A stretch of 64,000 nucleotides of DNA from Pseudoflavonifractor intestinihominis (GTDB lineage: Bacteria > Bacillota > Clostridia > Oscillospirales > Oscillospiraceae). Position 1 is the stretch's first letter. Each line of letters opens with the position of its first letter. Where the stretch lies: NCBI RefSeq assembly GCF_040096055.1, contig NZ_JBBMFK010000015.1, forward strand, positions 26,870-90,869, in the 5' to 3' direction. Shown one piece after another: positions 31,784-39,482 of the stretch. The notes beneath the pieces were generated by a model. That model made no database searches. It was given only the letters and a program-made list of their open reading frames with translations, and was not told where the DNA came from. The position numbers and the translations under genes are program-made.

Positions 31784-33669
31784 ATCACCTGATTCTGGCC
31801 GTGGCGGGCCACGTGGACCACGGAAAGACCGCTCTGGTCAAGGCCCTCACCGGTACGGACACCGACACCCTGGCCGAGGAGAAGCGGCGCGGTCTGACCA
31901 TTGAGCCGGGCTTTGCCGTCCTCCCCCTGCCCGGCGGCGGAGAGGCCGACCTGGTGGACGTGCCCGGCCATGAGAAATTTATCCGCAACATGCTCTCCGG
32001 GGCGGCGGGGGCGGACGGGGTGCTCCTCACCGTGGCCGCCGACGAGGGTGTCATGCCTCAGACCAGAAAGCACCTGGCCCTGTGCGCCCTGCTGGGCATG
32101 GAGGCGGGTGTGGTGGCCGTCACCAAGGCGGATCTGGCGGATGGAAGCCGCCTGACCCAGGTGAGAGCGGCTGTCGCCGCCCTGACGGCGGGCACCTTTC
32201 TGGAGGGCGCCCCCGTCGTCCCTGTGTCGTCCAGGACCGGGCTGGGACTGGACGAGCTGCGGGCGGCTGTGGCCTCCCTCTCCCCCCGCAGGCGGCGGAC
32301 AGACCTGCCCTTCCGGCTGGAGGTGGACCGGCTCTTCTCTCTCCAGGGCCGGGGGACCGTGGCGGCGGGCACTGTGGCCGCCGGGCAGGTGGCCGCCGGC
32401 GACACATTAGCGCTGTACCCCGGACATGGGACGGTGCGGGTGCGGGGGCTCCAGCGCCACGGTGCGGAGGCGGAACGGCTGGAGGCCGGGAGCCGGGCCG
32501 CCCTGCTGCTCTCCGGCGAGACGGATTCCATCCAAAAGGGGGACACCCTGGCCGCCCCCGGCTCCATGGCCCTCACCGACCGGGCGGACGTAACGCTGAC
32601 CCTGCTGGCCGAGGCCCCCTTCTCCGTCAAACACGGCGCCCAGCTCCACCTCCACCACGGCGCCGCCGCCTTGCTCTGCCGGTGCGTGTTCTTCGACCGG
32701 ACCGAGCTGCTGCCCGGTCAGACCTGCTTTGCCCAGCTCCGGCTGTCCGCCCCCATGGCCGCCCGGGTGGGGGACCGCTTTGTGGTCCGCTTTTTCTCCC
32801 CGGTGGCCACAATAGGCGGCGGCGTGCTGCTGGACCTGTCCCCTCACCACAAAAAAAAGGACCCAGGCCTGGCGGATCGGCTGGCCGCCCTGGCCTCTCC
32901 CGACCCGCTCCGCCGTATGGCGGCGGCGCTGGCTGGACAGGCTGTCCCCAGCGCCCCGGAGGCCCTGGCCATGGCTGCCGGGCTGTCTCAGGCGGAGGGG
33001 CTGGCAGCCCTGGAGGCCCTGGCCCGGGAAGAGAAGGCCATCCCCCTGGGCACGGCCTGGCTGTCTGCCCAGGCCCTGGAGGCCCTGGCCGGCCGGGCTG
33101 CGGCTCTTCTGGACGGCTGGCATGCCGCCCGGCCCCTGGAGCCCGGCATGGTGGAGCAGCTTCTGTGCGCCCGACTGCTGCCTGACGGCGGCGCCCCGTC
33201 TGAAGCCCTGGCGGCCGCGCTGGAGGGGCAGGGCGTGCTCCGGCGGCGGAACGGCCTGGTATTTCGCCCCGGGTTCCGCCCCAGATACACCCCGGAGCTG
33301 GCCAAAGTCCGGGACCGGCTGGAGGTCCTGTACCGCAGGGCCGGGCTGGAGGCCCCGGAGGACGCCGCCGTGGAGGCCGCCTTCGGCCCTGACGCCTCCG
33401 CCTGCCGCCAGGTAATGACCGCCATGACCCGGCAGGGCATCCTGGTGCCTCTGGGGGAGGGCTGCCGCATCCACCGCCGCCCCCTGGAGCGCGCCCGTGC
33501 TCTGCTGCTGGATCTGTTTCAGGACTCCCCCGCCCTCACCCTGGCCCGGTTCCGGGACAGGCTGGGCGTCAGCCGGAAATACGCCCTGCTGCTGCTGGAG
33601 CACTGGGATTCGGAGGGGCTTACCCGCCGGGAGGGAAATTACAGGGTTCTCCGGCGGGAAAATCTGTGA
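31780..33669 (+). CDS. selB: Selenocysteine-specific elongation factor
   Basis: 629 residues starting at a GTG that overlaps the selA stop. GTPase motifs: AVAGHVDHGKTALVKAL (G1), GLTIEPGF (G2 region), DVPGHEKFIRNML (G3), VTKADL (G4). EF-Tu-like domains II and III follow, then four winged-helix repeats (about 370-629) that bind the SECIS hairpin of selenoprotein mRNA; LGVSRKYALLLLEHWDSEGL is the conserved last one. It delivers Sec-tRNA to ribosomes at UGA codons. The tRNA-Sec promoter overlaps its stop codon. Confidence 0.97.
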   Translation: MNHLILAVAGHVDHGKTALVKALTGTDTDTLAEEKRRGLTIEPGFAVLPLPGGGEADLVDVPGHEKFIRNMLSGAAGADGVLLTVAADEGVMPQTRKHLALCALLGMEAGVVAVTKADLADGSRLTQVRAAVAALTAGTFLEGAPVVPVSSRTGLGLDELRAAVASLSPRRRRTDLPFRLEVDRLFSLQGRGTVAAGTVAAGQVAAGDTLALYPGHGTVRVRGLQRHGAEAERLEAGSRAALLLSGETDSIQKGDTLAAPGSMALTDRADVTLTLLAEAPFSVKHGAQLHLHHGAAALLCRCVFFDRTELLPGQTCFAQLRLSAPMAARVGDRFVVRFFSPVATIGGGVLLDLSPHHKKKDPGLADRLAALASPDPLRRMAAALAGQAVPSAPEALAMAAGLSQAEGLAALEALAREEKAIPLGTAWLSAQALEALAGRAAALLDGWHAARPLEPGMVEQLLCARLLPDGGAPSEALAAALEGQGVLRRRNGLVFRPGFRPRYTPELAKVRDRLEVLYRRAGLEAPEDAAVEAAFGPDASACRQVMTAMTRQGILVPLGEGCRIHRRPLERARALLLDLFQDSPALTLARFRDRLGVSRKYALLLLEHWDSEGLTRREGNYRVLRRENL

Positions 33670-33675
33670 TATAAT
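33667..33675 (+). promoter_or_regulatory. Extended -10 element for tRNA-Sec
   Basis: TGATATAAT overlaps the selB stop codon, 20 bases before the tRNA. It would allow independent transcription of selC in addition to readthrough from selB. Confidence 0.5.
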
Positions 33676-33694
33676 TAGGTTTTGACAGCCCGAT

Positions 33695-33790
33695 GGGGGC
33701 AGAAGGGTATCTGGTGAGCCCCGCGGTCTTCAAAACCGTTGGGGGCGGCGGTCCCGCCCCGGTGAGTTCGATCCTCACCTGCCCCCGCCA
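33695..33790 (+). tRNA. selC: tRNA-Sec (anticodon TCA)
   Basis: 96 bases including encoded CCA. The acceptor GGGGGCA pairs with TGCCCCC followed by discriminator G. The anticodon stem CGGT/ACCG encloses CTTCAAA with anticodon TCA at 33730-33732. A long variable arm (GGGGGCGG-CGGTC-CCGCCCC region) and T arm GGTGAGTTCGATCCTCACC follow. Unusual length, extended acceptor and UCA anticodon identify selenocysteine tRNA. It lies 25 bases after selB. Confidence 0.96.
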
Positions 33791-33815
33791 CATTGGAATG
33801 GACTGTGCTCCATTT

Positions 33816-33859
33816 ACAGCAAAAGACCGTCCCCTCACACGGGGACGGTCTTTTGCTGT
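33816..33859. terminator. Bidirectional terminator
   Basis: AAAAGACCGTCCCC pairs with GGGGACGGTCTTTT around a 6-base loop, extended outwards by ACAGC/GCTGT. It ends tRNA-Sec and overlaps the last codons of the convergent MATE gene. Confidence 0.9.
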
Positions 33860-35202
33860 GTTTTCAGCTGTTCCAGCTGTTTTCGTTCTCTCAGCCGGTA
33901 GAAGCCCAGGCCCACGGCGTCGGCCAGCACCCAGCCAATGGGAATGGCCCACCAGATACCGGGCAGACCGATGGCGGGAATGGGGGCCAGCAGATAGGCC
34001 AGGGCCACCCGTGTACCCAGGGAGATCACGGTGAGCACCACCGACATGCCGGGACGGCCCAGGGCCCGGTAGAGGCCGTAGAGCAGAAAGAGGCAGCCGA
34101 TACCGCAGTAGCAGGCCCCCTCGATGCGCAGGTACTCCACGCCGATGGCGATGATGCCGGTCTCCTCCGGCGCCACGAAGATGGTCATCAGGGGCCCGGC
34201 AAAGGCGAACACCAGCACCGAGATGACCACACAGAAGGCCAGGGCGGTGGCTACGGCGGAGCGGATGCCCGCCCGAATGCGGTCCACTCTGCCCGCGCCG
34301 TAGTTCTGGGCGATGAAGGTGGAGAAGGCGTTGCCGAAGTCCTGGACCGGCATGTAGGCGAAGGAGTCGATCTTCACCGCGGCGGCAAAGGCGGCCATCA
34401 CGTCCACGCCGAAGCTGTTGACCAGGCCCTGGATCATCAGGATGCCGAAGTTCATCACCGACTGCTGCACGCAGGTGAGGAAGGAGTAGGAGAAGATCTT
34501 GCCCACGGTCTCCCGCCGCAGCCGCATCTCGGACCGGCGCGGGCGGAGCTGAGGCGCCTTGCAGAAGGCGTACAGGGCGATGCAGGCCGCCGAGACCGCC
34601 TGGGAGATGACTGTGGCCTCCGCCGCTCCGGCCACCCCCCGTTTCAGCACCAGCACGAACACCAGGTCCAGCCCGATATTCAGCACCGCGCTCACCCCCA
34701 GGAACACCAGGGGCACCACCGAGTTGCCGATGGCCCGGAGGAGAGACGCAAAATAGTTATAGAGGAAGGTAAAGGGAATGCCCAGAAAGACCACCCGCAC
34801 ATAGGCCCGGGTCATGTCGTACACCTGGGCCTGGATCTGCAGCGCCCGGAGGATGGGGTCTGTCAGCGCCATGACCACCCCGTTGAGCAGGGCAGCGGCA
34901 ATGGCGATGACCACAAAGGACACAAAAATACTCTCCCGCAGCTTCTCCTCCTCCCGGCTGCCAAAGAGCATGGAGAAGTATACTCCGCTGCCCATACACA
35001 GCCCCAACAGGATGGAGGTGAGAAAGGTCATCAGGGAGTAGGAGGAGCCCACCGCCGCCAGGGCGTCCGGCCCCAGGCAGCGGCCCACGATCAGGGTGTC
35101 GGCCACGTTATAGAGCTGCTGGAGTAGGTTGCCCAGGATCATGGGCAGGGCAAAGAGCAGCATGGATCGGGTGACCCTCCCCCGGGTCAGGTCTTGCTGC
35201 AT
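33835..35202 (-). CDS. MATE family efflux transporter
   Basis: 455 residues and about 12 membrane helices in two homologous halves. LLFALPMILGNLLQQLYNVADTL is the family's first helix signature; the second half repeats it as VQQSVMNFGILMIQGLVNSF. GAGRVDRIRAGIRSA matches the intracellular loop of NorM/DinF-type pumps. MATE proteins export cationic drugs or metabolites against Na+ or H+. The C-terminal FYRLRERKQLEQLKTQQKTV is a cytoplasmic basic tail overlapping the terminator. It is monocistronic, GGGGAG before the ATG. The substrate is unknown. Confidence 0.92.
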   Translation of the reverse strand: MQQDLTRGRVTRSMLLFALPMILGNLLQQLYNVADTLIVGRCLGPDALAAVGSSYSLMTFLTSILLGLCMGSGVYFSMLFGSREEEKLRESIFVSFVVIAIAAALLNGVVMALTDPILRALQIQAQVYDMTRAYVRVVFLGIPFTFLYNYFASLLRAIGNSVVPLVFLGVSAVLNIGLDLVFVLVLKRGVAGAAEATVISQAVSAACIALYAFCKAPQLRPRRSEMRLRRETVGKIFSYSFLTCVQQSVMNFGILMIQGLVNSFGVDVMAAFAAAVKIDSFAYMPVQDFGNAFSTFIAQNYGAGRVDRIRAGIRSAVATALAFCVVISVLVFAFAGPLMTIFVAPEETGIIAIGVEYLRIEGACYCGIGCLFLLYGLYRALGRPGMSVVLTVISLGTRVALAYLLAPIPAIGLPGIWWAIPIGWVLADAVGLGFYRLRERKQLEQLKTQQKTVPV

Positions 35203-35268
35203 GGTATTCTCCCCTTTCCGGCCCTTTGGGATAGGGCCTGTCCTCCCCGCCCTGTCCCAAAGGGCGTG

Positions 35269-35300
35269 GAAAAACCCCCGGAGGGAGATCCCTCCGGGGG
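35269..35300 (-). terminator. Terminator after the P-loop protein gene
   Basis: CCCCCGGAGGG pairs with CCCTCCGGGGG around AGAT; on the - strand it is followed by TTTTT. Confidence 0.85.
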
Positions 35301-35318
35301 CACGGGCATACGTTGTGC

Positions 35319-35732
35319 TCAGAAGTACTTCTTCACACCCTCAGTGGCCAGGCTGGCGTCAGCGCTGATGGTGACGGTGAACTTGATGTTGTTCTTCTCG
35401 CTGAAGGTGTTGAGCCAATCCAGGAAGTCCTCCACAGCGGCGTCGCCGGGCTCGGAGGGGACGATCTTGGTCAGGCTGTCGATGAAGATGTGGGTGATAT
35501 CGTAGTCGCCGGCGTAGAGGCCGCTGATGAAGCCCTTCATGAACTCAAAAGACTTCATCTCGTAGTGGGACGCCTCCACCAGGCGGATCTTATAATGAAT
35601 ATCGTAGGTCAGCTTGGGGCCGCGCTCAATGCAGACCACGTTTCCGTTCTCGCTATGCACGGCAGAGTTAATGAGCTCGATCATCTGCTTGGTCTTGCCG
35701 GTGCCCTTGACACCCATGATCACTCTCACCAT
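35319..35732 (-). CDS. Small P-loop NTPase-like protein
   Basis: 137 residues from the ATG preceded by AAGGAG at 8 bases (a GTG three codons earlier overlaps that site). Walker A is MGVKGTGKTKQMIELI near the N-terminus and a Walker B-like strand is DITHIFIDSLTKIV. The protein then ends after DFLDWLNTFSEKNNIKFTVT, so it is about half the size of common P-loop enzymes and lacks a recognisable effector domain. Similar stand-alone proteins occur in Oscillospiraceae. The function is unknown; nucleotide binding is likely. It is a monocistronic unit. Confidence 0.8.
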   Translation of the reverse strand: MVRVIMGVKGTGKTKQMIELINSAVHSENGNVVCIERGPKLTYDIHYKIRLVEASHYEMKSFEFMKGFISGLYAGDYDITHIFIDSLTKIVPSEPGDAAVEDFLDWLNTFSEKNNIKFTVTISADASLATEGVKKYF

Positions 35733-35876
35733 ATTAATCACTCCTTACATTGTACGCCGGGACGCTCCCGACCTTGTGCCTCTATGTTACCATTTATCCA
35801 ACCGGATTGCAACTGCTTTGCACAAGTTCACTAAAATTTCATGTTTCCAGGGGGCCCCATTGGCACGCTTAACCAA

Positions 35877-35913
35877 TACTGCCCGGGCGGAGGAAAATCC
35901 GTCCGGGCAGTAT
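35877..35913. terminator. Hairpin serving as native terminator of the pgi locus
   Basis: ATACTGCCCGGGCGGA pairs with TCCGTCCGGGCAGTAT. It lies beyond the outer copy of the pgi 3' end on the - strand, about 50 bases further, which suggests the original gene end was at that copy. Confidence 0.65.
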
Positions 35914-35962
35914 GATTTTGGACACAATTTTTTCCTTTTAGCCCTTGTTCAGGCGTCTTGCA

Positions 35963-35994
35963 CTCAGCCGTTCAGCCGGGCCTCCAGCTCGGCC
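35963..35994 (-). repeat. Outer copy of the pgi 3' end
   Basis: 32 bases identical to 36130-36161, the last ten codons plus stop of pgi. Copies are offset by 167 bases. Confidence 0.9.
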
Positions 35995-36129
35995 CCACGG
36001 AATCCCTGATTCCGCGGGGACCCCGTTTCCTGAATCTGCGGGGCGGAGTGAATCCGCCCTCGCATCAAGGTTTTGCTCCGCAAAACCCTTGGGACGCCGC
36101 ATCCGCGGCGCACGCAAGGCCGGAGATGG
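35995..36129 (-). repeat. Three-hairpin repeat element, copy A
   Basis: 135 bases between the two pgi ends. It contains GGCGGA/TCCGCC, AAGGTTTTGC/GCAAAACCCTT and GCCGC/GCGGC hairpins in the same order as the element at 37667-37822. Confidence 0.7.
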
Positions 36130-36130
36130 C

Positions 36131-37465
36131 TCAGCCGTTCAGCCGGGCCTCCAGCTCGGCCTTGCGGTCCTCATAGCCGGGCTTGCCCAGCAGGGCGAAC
36201 ATGTTCTTCTTGTAGGCCTCCACGCCGGGCTGGTTGAAGGGGTTGACCTTCAGCAGGTGGCCGGACAGGCCGCAGGAGTACTCGAAGAAGTAGATCAGCT
36301 GGCCCACGGCGTTGGCGGTACGCTTGGGCACGGTGACGGACAGGTTGGGCACGCCGCCGTCCACATGGGCCAGCACCACACCCTGGAAGGCCTTCTCGGC
36401 CACAAAGGACAGGGGCTTGCCGGAGAGGAAGTTCAGGCCGTCCACATTGTCGGGGTCGTTGGGGATGATGATCTGGCCGTTGCACTCGGCAAAGCGGACC
36501 ACGGTCTCGAACAGGTGGCGCTCGCCCTCCTGGATATACTGGCCCATGGAGTGCAGGTCAGCGGTGAACTCCACGCTGGCGGGGAAGATGCCCTTGCCCT
36601 CCTTGCCCTCGCTCTCGCCGTAGAGCTGCTTCCACCACTCGGCGAAGAAACGGAAGGAAGGCTCGTAGCAGGCCAGCAGCTCGATCTTCTTGCCGCCGTC
36701 ATACAGGCCGTTGCGGGCGGCGGCGTACTGCCAGGCGGGGTTGTCCATGCCGGGCTTGGCCAGGGTCTCCATAGCCTCGTGGGCGCCGGCCATCAGGGCG
36801 TCGATGTCGATGCCGGCGGCGGCGATGGGCAGCAGGCCCACGGCGGTGAGGACGGAGTAGCGGCCGCCCACGTCGTCGGGCACCACGAACTCCTCATAGC
36901 CCTCGGCGTCGGCCAGGCCCTTCAGGGCGCCCTTGTGGGCGTCGGTGGTGGCGTAGATGCGGCCCTTGGCGCCCTCCTTGCCGTACTTCTCCTCCAGCAT
37001 GGCCTTGAAGATACGGAAGGCCACGGCGGGCTCGGTGGTGGTGCCGGACTTGGAGATGACGTTGATGGACCAGTCCTTGCCCTTGAGCTGCTCCATCACT
37101 TCCAGCATGGCGTCGGTGGACAGGCCGTTGCCCACGAAGTAGATCTCAGGGCCGTCCTTCTTGCACAGGTTGTAGTTGGGGGAGCCCAGCAGCTCGATGA
37201 CGGCGCGGGCGCCCAGGTAGGAGCCGCCGATGCCGATGACCACCAGGGCCTGGGAGTCGGAGCGGATCTTGGCCGCGGCGGCCTTGATGCGGGCGTACTC
37301 CTCCTTGTCGTAGTTCTCGGGCAGGTGGACCCAGCCCAGGAAATCAGAGCCGGGGCCGCGGCCCTCCTGGAGCATGGCATGGGCCTCGGTCAGGTCGGCC
37401 TCACGGCCGGTCAGCCAGTTTTCGGGCAGGAAATTCAGCGCATTGGATGCGTCAACCTTGGGCAT
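36131..37465 (-). CDS. pgi: Glucose-6-phosphate isomerase
   Basis: 444 residues from the ATG with GAGGAGG 9 bases upstream; the frame is open 39 codons further but that part is AT-rich leader. Signatures: ALVVIGIGGSYLGARAVIELL, VISKSGTTTEPAVAFR (phosphosugar SIS site), VGGRYSVLTAVGLLPIAAAG, EWWKQLYGESEGKEGKGIFP with catalytic Glu, and a C-terminal Lys region (KVNPFNQPGVEAYKKNMF). It interconverts glucose-6-P and fructose-6-P in glycolysis. Its last 32 bases recur 167 bases downstream, beyond a palindromic element. Confidence 0.96.
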   Translation of the reverse strand: MPKVDASNALNFLPENWLTGREADLTEAHAMLQEGRGPGSDFLGWVHLPENYDKEEYARIKAAAAKIRSDSQALVVIGIGGSYLGARAVIELLGSPNYNLCKKDGPEIYFVGNGLSTDAMLEVMEQLKGKDWSINVISKSGTTTEPAVAFRIFKAMLEEKYGKEGAKGRIYATTDAHKGALKGLADAEGYEEFVVPDDVGGRYSVLTAVGLLPIAAAGIDIDALMAGAHEAMETLAKPGMDNPAWQYAAARNGLYDGGKKIELLACYEPSFRFFAEWWKQLYGESEGKEGKGIFPASVEFTADLHSMGQYIQEGERHLFETVVRFAECNGQIIIPNDPDNVDGLNFLSGKPLSFVAEKAFQGVVLAHVDGGVPNLSVTVPKRTANAVGQLIYFFEYSCGLSGHLLKVNPFNQPGVEAYKKNMFALLGKPGYEDRKAELEARLNG

Positions 37466-37563
37466 ATCAAACAGCCTCCTCATCAGTATAACAGGGGATA
37501 TCCCAGTGGCAAAAGTATACACCAAACCGGCCCGTTTTCCTAGAGGAAAATGAGCCGAAAATA

Positions 37564-37603
37564 GCACTCCGGCGCGGAGCATTTTCAGCGCCGCGCCGGA
37601 GCT
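37564..37603 (-). terminator. Native terminator of the PFL operon
   Basis: On the - strand GCTCCGGCGCGGC pairs with TCCGCGCCGGAGTGC, followed by TATTTT. It lies just beyond the outer copy of the PFL gene end. Confidence 0.7.
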
Positions 37604-37627
37604 TATCCCGCTCCTGCGGGACGTTTT

Positions 37628-37666
37628 TCAGTTCTTCAGGCTCTGCATGGGCACCGGAATCCGGCC
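37628..37666 (-). repeat. Outer copy of the PFL gene 3' end
   Basis: 39 bases matching 37823-37861, the last twelve codons plus stop of the PFL gene, with a few mismatches. Read as protein it would end IPVPMQSLKN against IPAPMQSLKN in the gene. Confidence 0.88.
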
Positions 37667-37822
37667 ACTCCCAGCCGGGCACGCCCGGCTGGGAACCCTG
37701 AATTGATTTCACCTGCTCGGCGGAAGTAAATTCCGCCTGCGCCCAGGTTTTTCCCTCCGGGAAAAACGCTTGTACGGCGCAAGCGCCGCCCCATCACAGA
37801 TGGGGCCCCCGCGGCGGCCGTC
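37667..37822 (-). repeat. Three-hairpin repeat element, copy B
   Basis: 156 bases between the two copies of the PFL gene end. It includes GGCGGAAG...TTCCGCC, AGGTTTTTCCC/GGGAAAAACG and GGCGC/GCGCC hairpins, matching copy A in order and partly in sequence. An additional CCAGCCGGGC/GCCCGGCTGG hairpin stands at its left end and CCCCATC/GATGGGG near its right end. Confidence 0.7.
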
Positions 37823-39190
37823 TCAGTTCTTCAGGCTCTGCATGGGGGCCGGGATCCGGCCGCCGCGCTGGACGAACTTGGCCGAGCCGAAGGGGTGCAC
37901 CGGCATCACCGGAGCGGAGCCCAGCAGGCCGCCGAACTCCACCGTGTCGCCCACCTTGGTGCCGGGACCGGGGATCACGCGCACGGCGGTGGTCTTGGAG
38001 TTGACCATGCCGATGGCGGCCTCGTCGGCGATGATGGCGGAGATGGTCTCGGCGGTGGTGTCGCCGGGCACGGCGATCATATCCAGGCCCACGGAGCAGA
38101 CGCAGGTCATGGCCTCCAGCTTGTCCAGGTGGAGGGCGCCGGAGGCGGCGGCGGCGATCATACCCTCATCCTCGCTGACGGGGATAAAGGCGCCGCTCAG
38201 GCCGCCCACATGGGAGGAGGCCATGACGCCGCCCTTCTTGACGGCGTCGTTGAGGAGGGCCAGGGCGGCGGTGGTGCCGTGGGTGCCGCAGACCTCCAGG
38301 CCCATCTCCTCCAGGATACGGGCCACGGAGTCGCCGATGGCGGGGGTGGGGGCCAGGGACAGGTCCACGATACCGAAGGGCACGTCCAGCCGGCGGCTGG
38401 CCTCCTGGGCCACCAGCTGGCCCATGCGGGTGATGCGGAAGGCGGTCTTCTTGATGGTCTCGGCCACCACGTCGAAGGGCTGGCCCTTCACGTCCTGGAG
38501 GGCGTGGTACACCACGCCGGGGCCGGACACGCCCACGTTGATGACACAGTCCCCCTCGCCCACGCCGTGGAAGGCGCCGGCCATGAAGGGGTTGTCCTCC
38601 ACCGCGTTGCAGAACACCACCAGCTTGGCGCAGCCGAAGCCGCCCCGGTCGGCGGTGCGCTCCGCCGTGGCCTTGATGATGCGGCCCATCTCAGCCACCG
38701 CGTCCATGTTGATGCCCGCCTTGGTGGAGCCCACGTTGACGGAGGAGCAGACGAACTCAGTGGTGGCCAGGGCCTCGGGGATGGAGGCGATGAGCCGCCG
38801 GTCGCCGGAGGTGGCCCCCTTCTGCACCAGGGCGGAGAAGCCGCCGATGAAGTTGACCCCCACCGCCTTGGCCGCGTCGTCCATGGCCCTGGCGAAGGGG
38901 ACAAAGTCCTCGGTCTCGGAGGCCCCGGCCACCAGGGCCATGGGGGTCACCGAGATGCGCTTGTTGACGATGGGGATGCCGAACTCCCGCTCGATGTCCT
39001 CGCCGGTGGACACCAGCTTCTCCGCCCGGCGGGTGATCTTGTCGTAGATCTTGCGGCAGGCGGCCTTGGGGTCGGGGTCGGCGCAGTCCAGCAGGGAGAT
39101 GCCCATGGTGATGGTGCGGATGTCCAGGTGCTGCTGGTCGATCATGTTGATGGTGGACAGAATGTCGTGTTGATTCAGCATGGCAGGCAC
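37823..39190 (-). CDS. PFL family protein (UPF0210, DUF711)
   Basis: 455 residues. MLNQHDILSTINMIDQQHLD and IRTITMGISLLDCADPD are the diagnostic opening of UPF0210/PFL family proteins. Conserved glycine-rich segments follow (FIGGFSALVQKGATSGD, GVSGPGVVYHALQDVKG, VGDTVEFGGLLGSAPVMP). The family is related to pyruvate formate-lyase by fold but lacks the glycyl-radical site; its reaction is unknown. It is encoded with a single-ACT-domain protein (UPF0237) immediately upstream with one base between frames, a very common pairing that suggests a regulated enzyme-regulator unit. Confidence 0.92.
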   Translation of the reverse strand: MPAMLNQHDILSTINMIDQQHLDIRTITMGISLLDCADPDPKAACRKIYDKITRRAEKLVSTGEDIEREFGIPIVNKRISVTPMALVAGASETEDFVPFARAMDDAAKAVGVNFIGGFSALVQKGATSGDRRLIASIPEALATTEFVCSSVNVGSTKAGINMDAVAEMGRIIKATAERTADRGGFGCAKLVVFCNAVEDNPFMAGAFHGVGEGDCVINVGVSGPGVVYHALQDVKGQPFDVVAETIKKTAFRITRMGQLVAQEASRRLDVPFGIVDLSLAPTPAIGDSVARILEEMGLEVCGTHGTTAALALLNDAVKKGGVMASSHVGGLSGAFIPVSEDEGMIAAAASGALHLDKLEAMTCVCSVGLDMIAVPGDTTAETISAIIADEAAIGMVNSKTTAVRVIPGPGTKVGDTVEFGGLLGSAPVMPVHPFGSAKFVQRGGRIPAPMQSLKN

Positions 39191-39191
39191 C

Positions 39192-39461
39192 TCAAATGGT
39201 ATGCATGGCGTTGAAGATCTCTTCCCGCTGGGCGTGGATCACCACACCCTTCTCCTTGCCGGCCTGCTCCAGATCGGTGACCAGCTGGGCGAAGGGGACG
39301 GTGGTCTGGGAGGCGTCCACCAGCATGATCATGGTGAAGTACCCCTGGAGAATGGTCTGGCTGATGTCCAGGACGTTGACATTGTGCTCGGAGAGCAGGG
39401 CGCAGACCGAGGCGATGATGCCCACCTGGTCCTTGCCGATGACAGTGACGATGGCTCGCAT
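39192..39461 (-). CDS. ACT domain protein (UPF0237)
   Basis: 89 residues from the ATG with GAGGGG upstream; a frame 7 codons longer overlaps the previous gene's stop. It is almost one ACT domain: RAIVTVIGKDQVGIIASVCA, EHNVNVLDISQTILQGYFTM, and a C-terminal helix. ACT domains bind amino acids or related ligands and regulate enzymes. Its partner is the PFL protein encoded directly downstream. The ligand is unknown. Confidence 0.92.
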   Translation of the reverse strand: MRAIVTVIGKDQVGIIASVCALLSEHNVNVLDISQTILQGYFTMIMLVDASQTTVPFAQLVTDLEQAGKEKGVVIHAQREEIFNAMHTI

Positions 39462-39482
39462 TTGCTTCACAACCCCTCTCAT

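Noticed and set aside
33695..33790. Suppressor tRNA rather than tRNA-Sec
   Set aside because: Length, long variable arm and position after selB identify tRNA-Sec.
36131..37582. Longer pgi start at 37582
   Set aside because: The extra 39 residues are encoded in the leader; GAGGAGG is placed for the ATG at 37465.
35877..37861. CRISPR-like array from repeated palindromes
   Set aside because: Only two copies, imperfect, and the spacing units are gene ends, not unique spacers.
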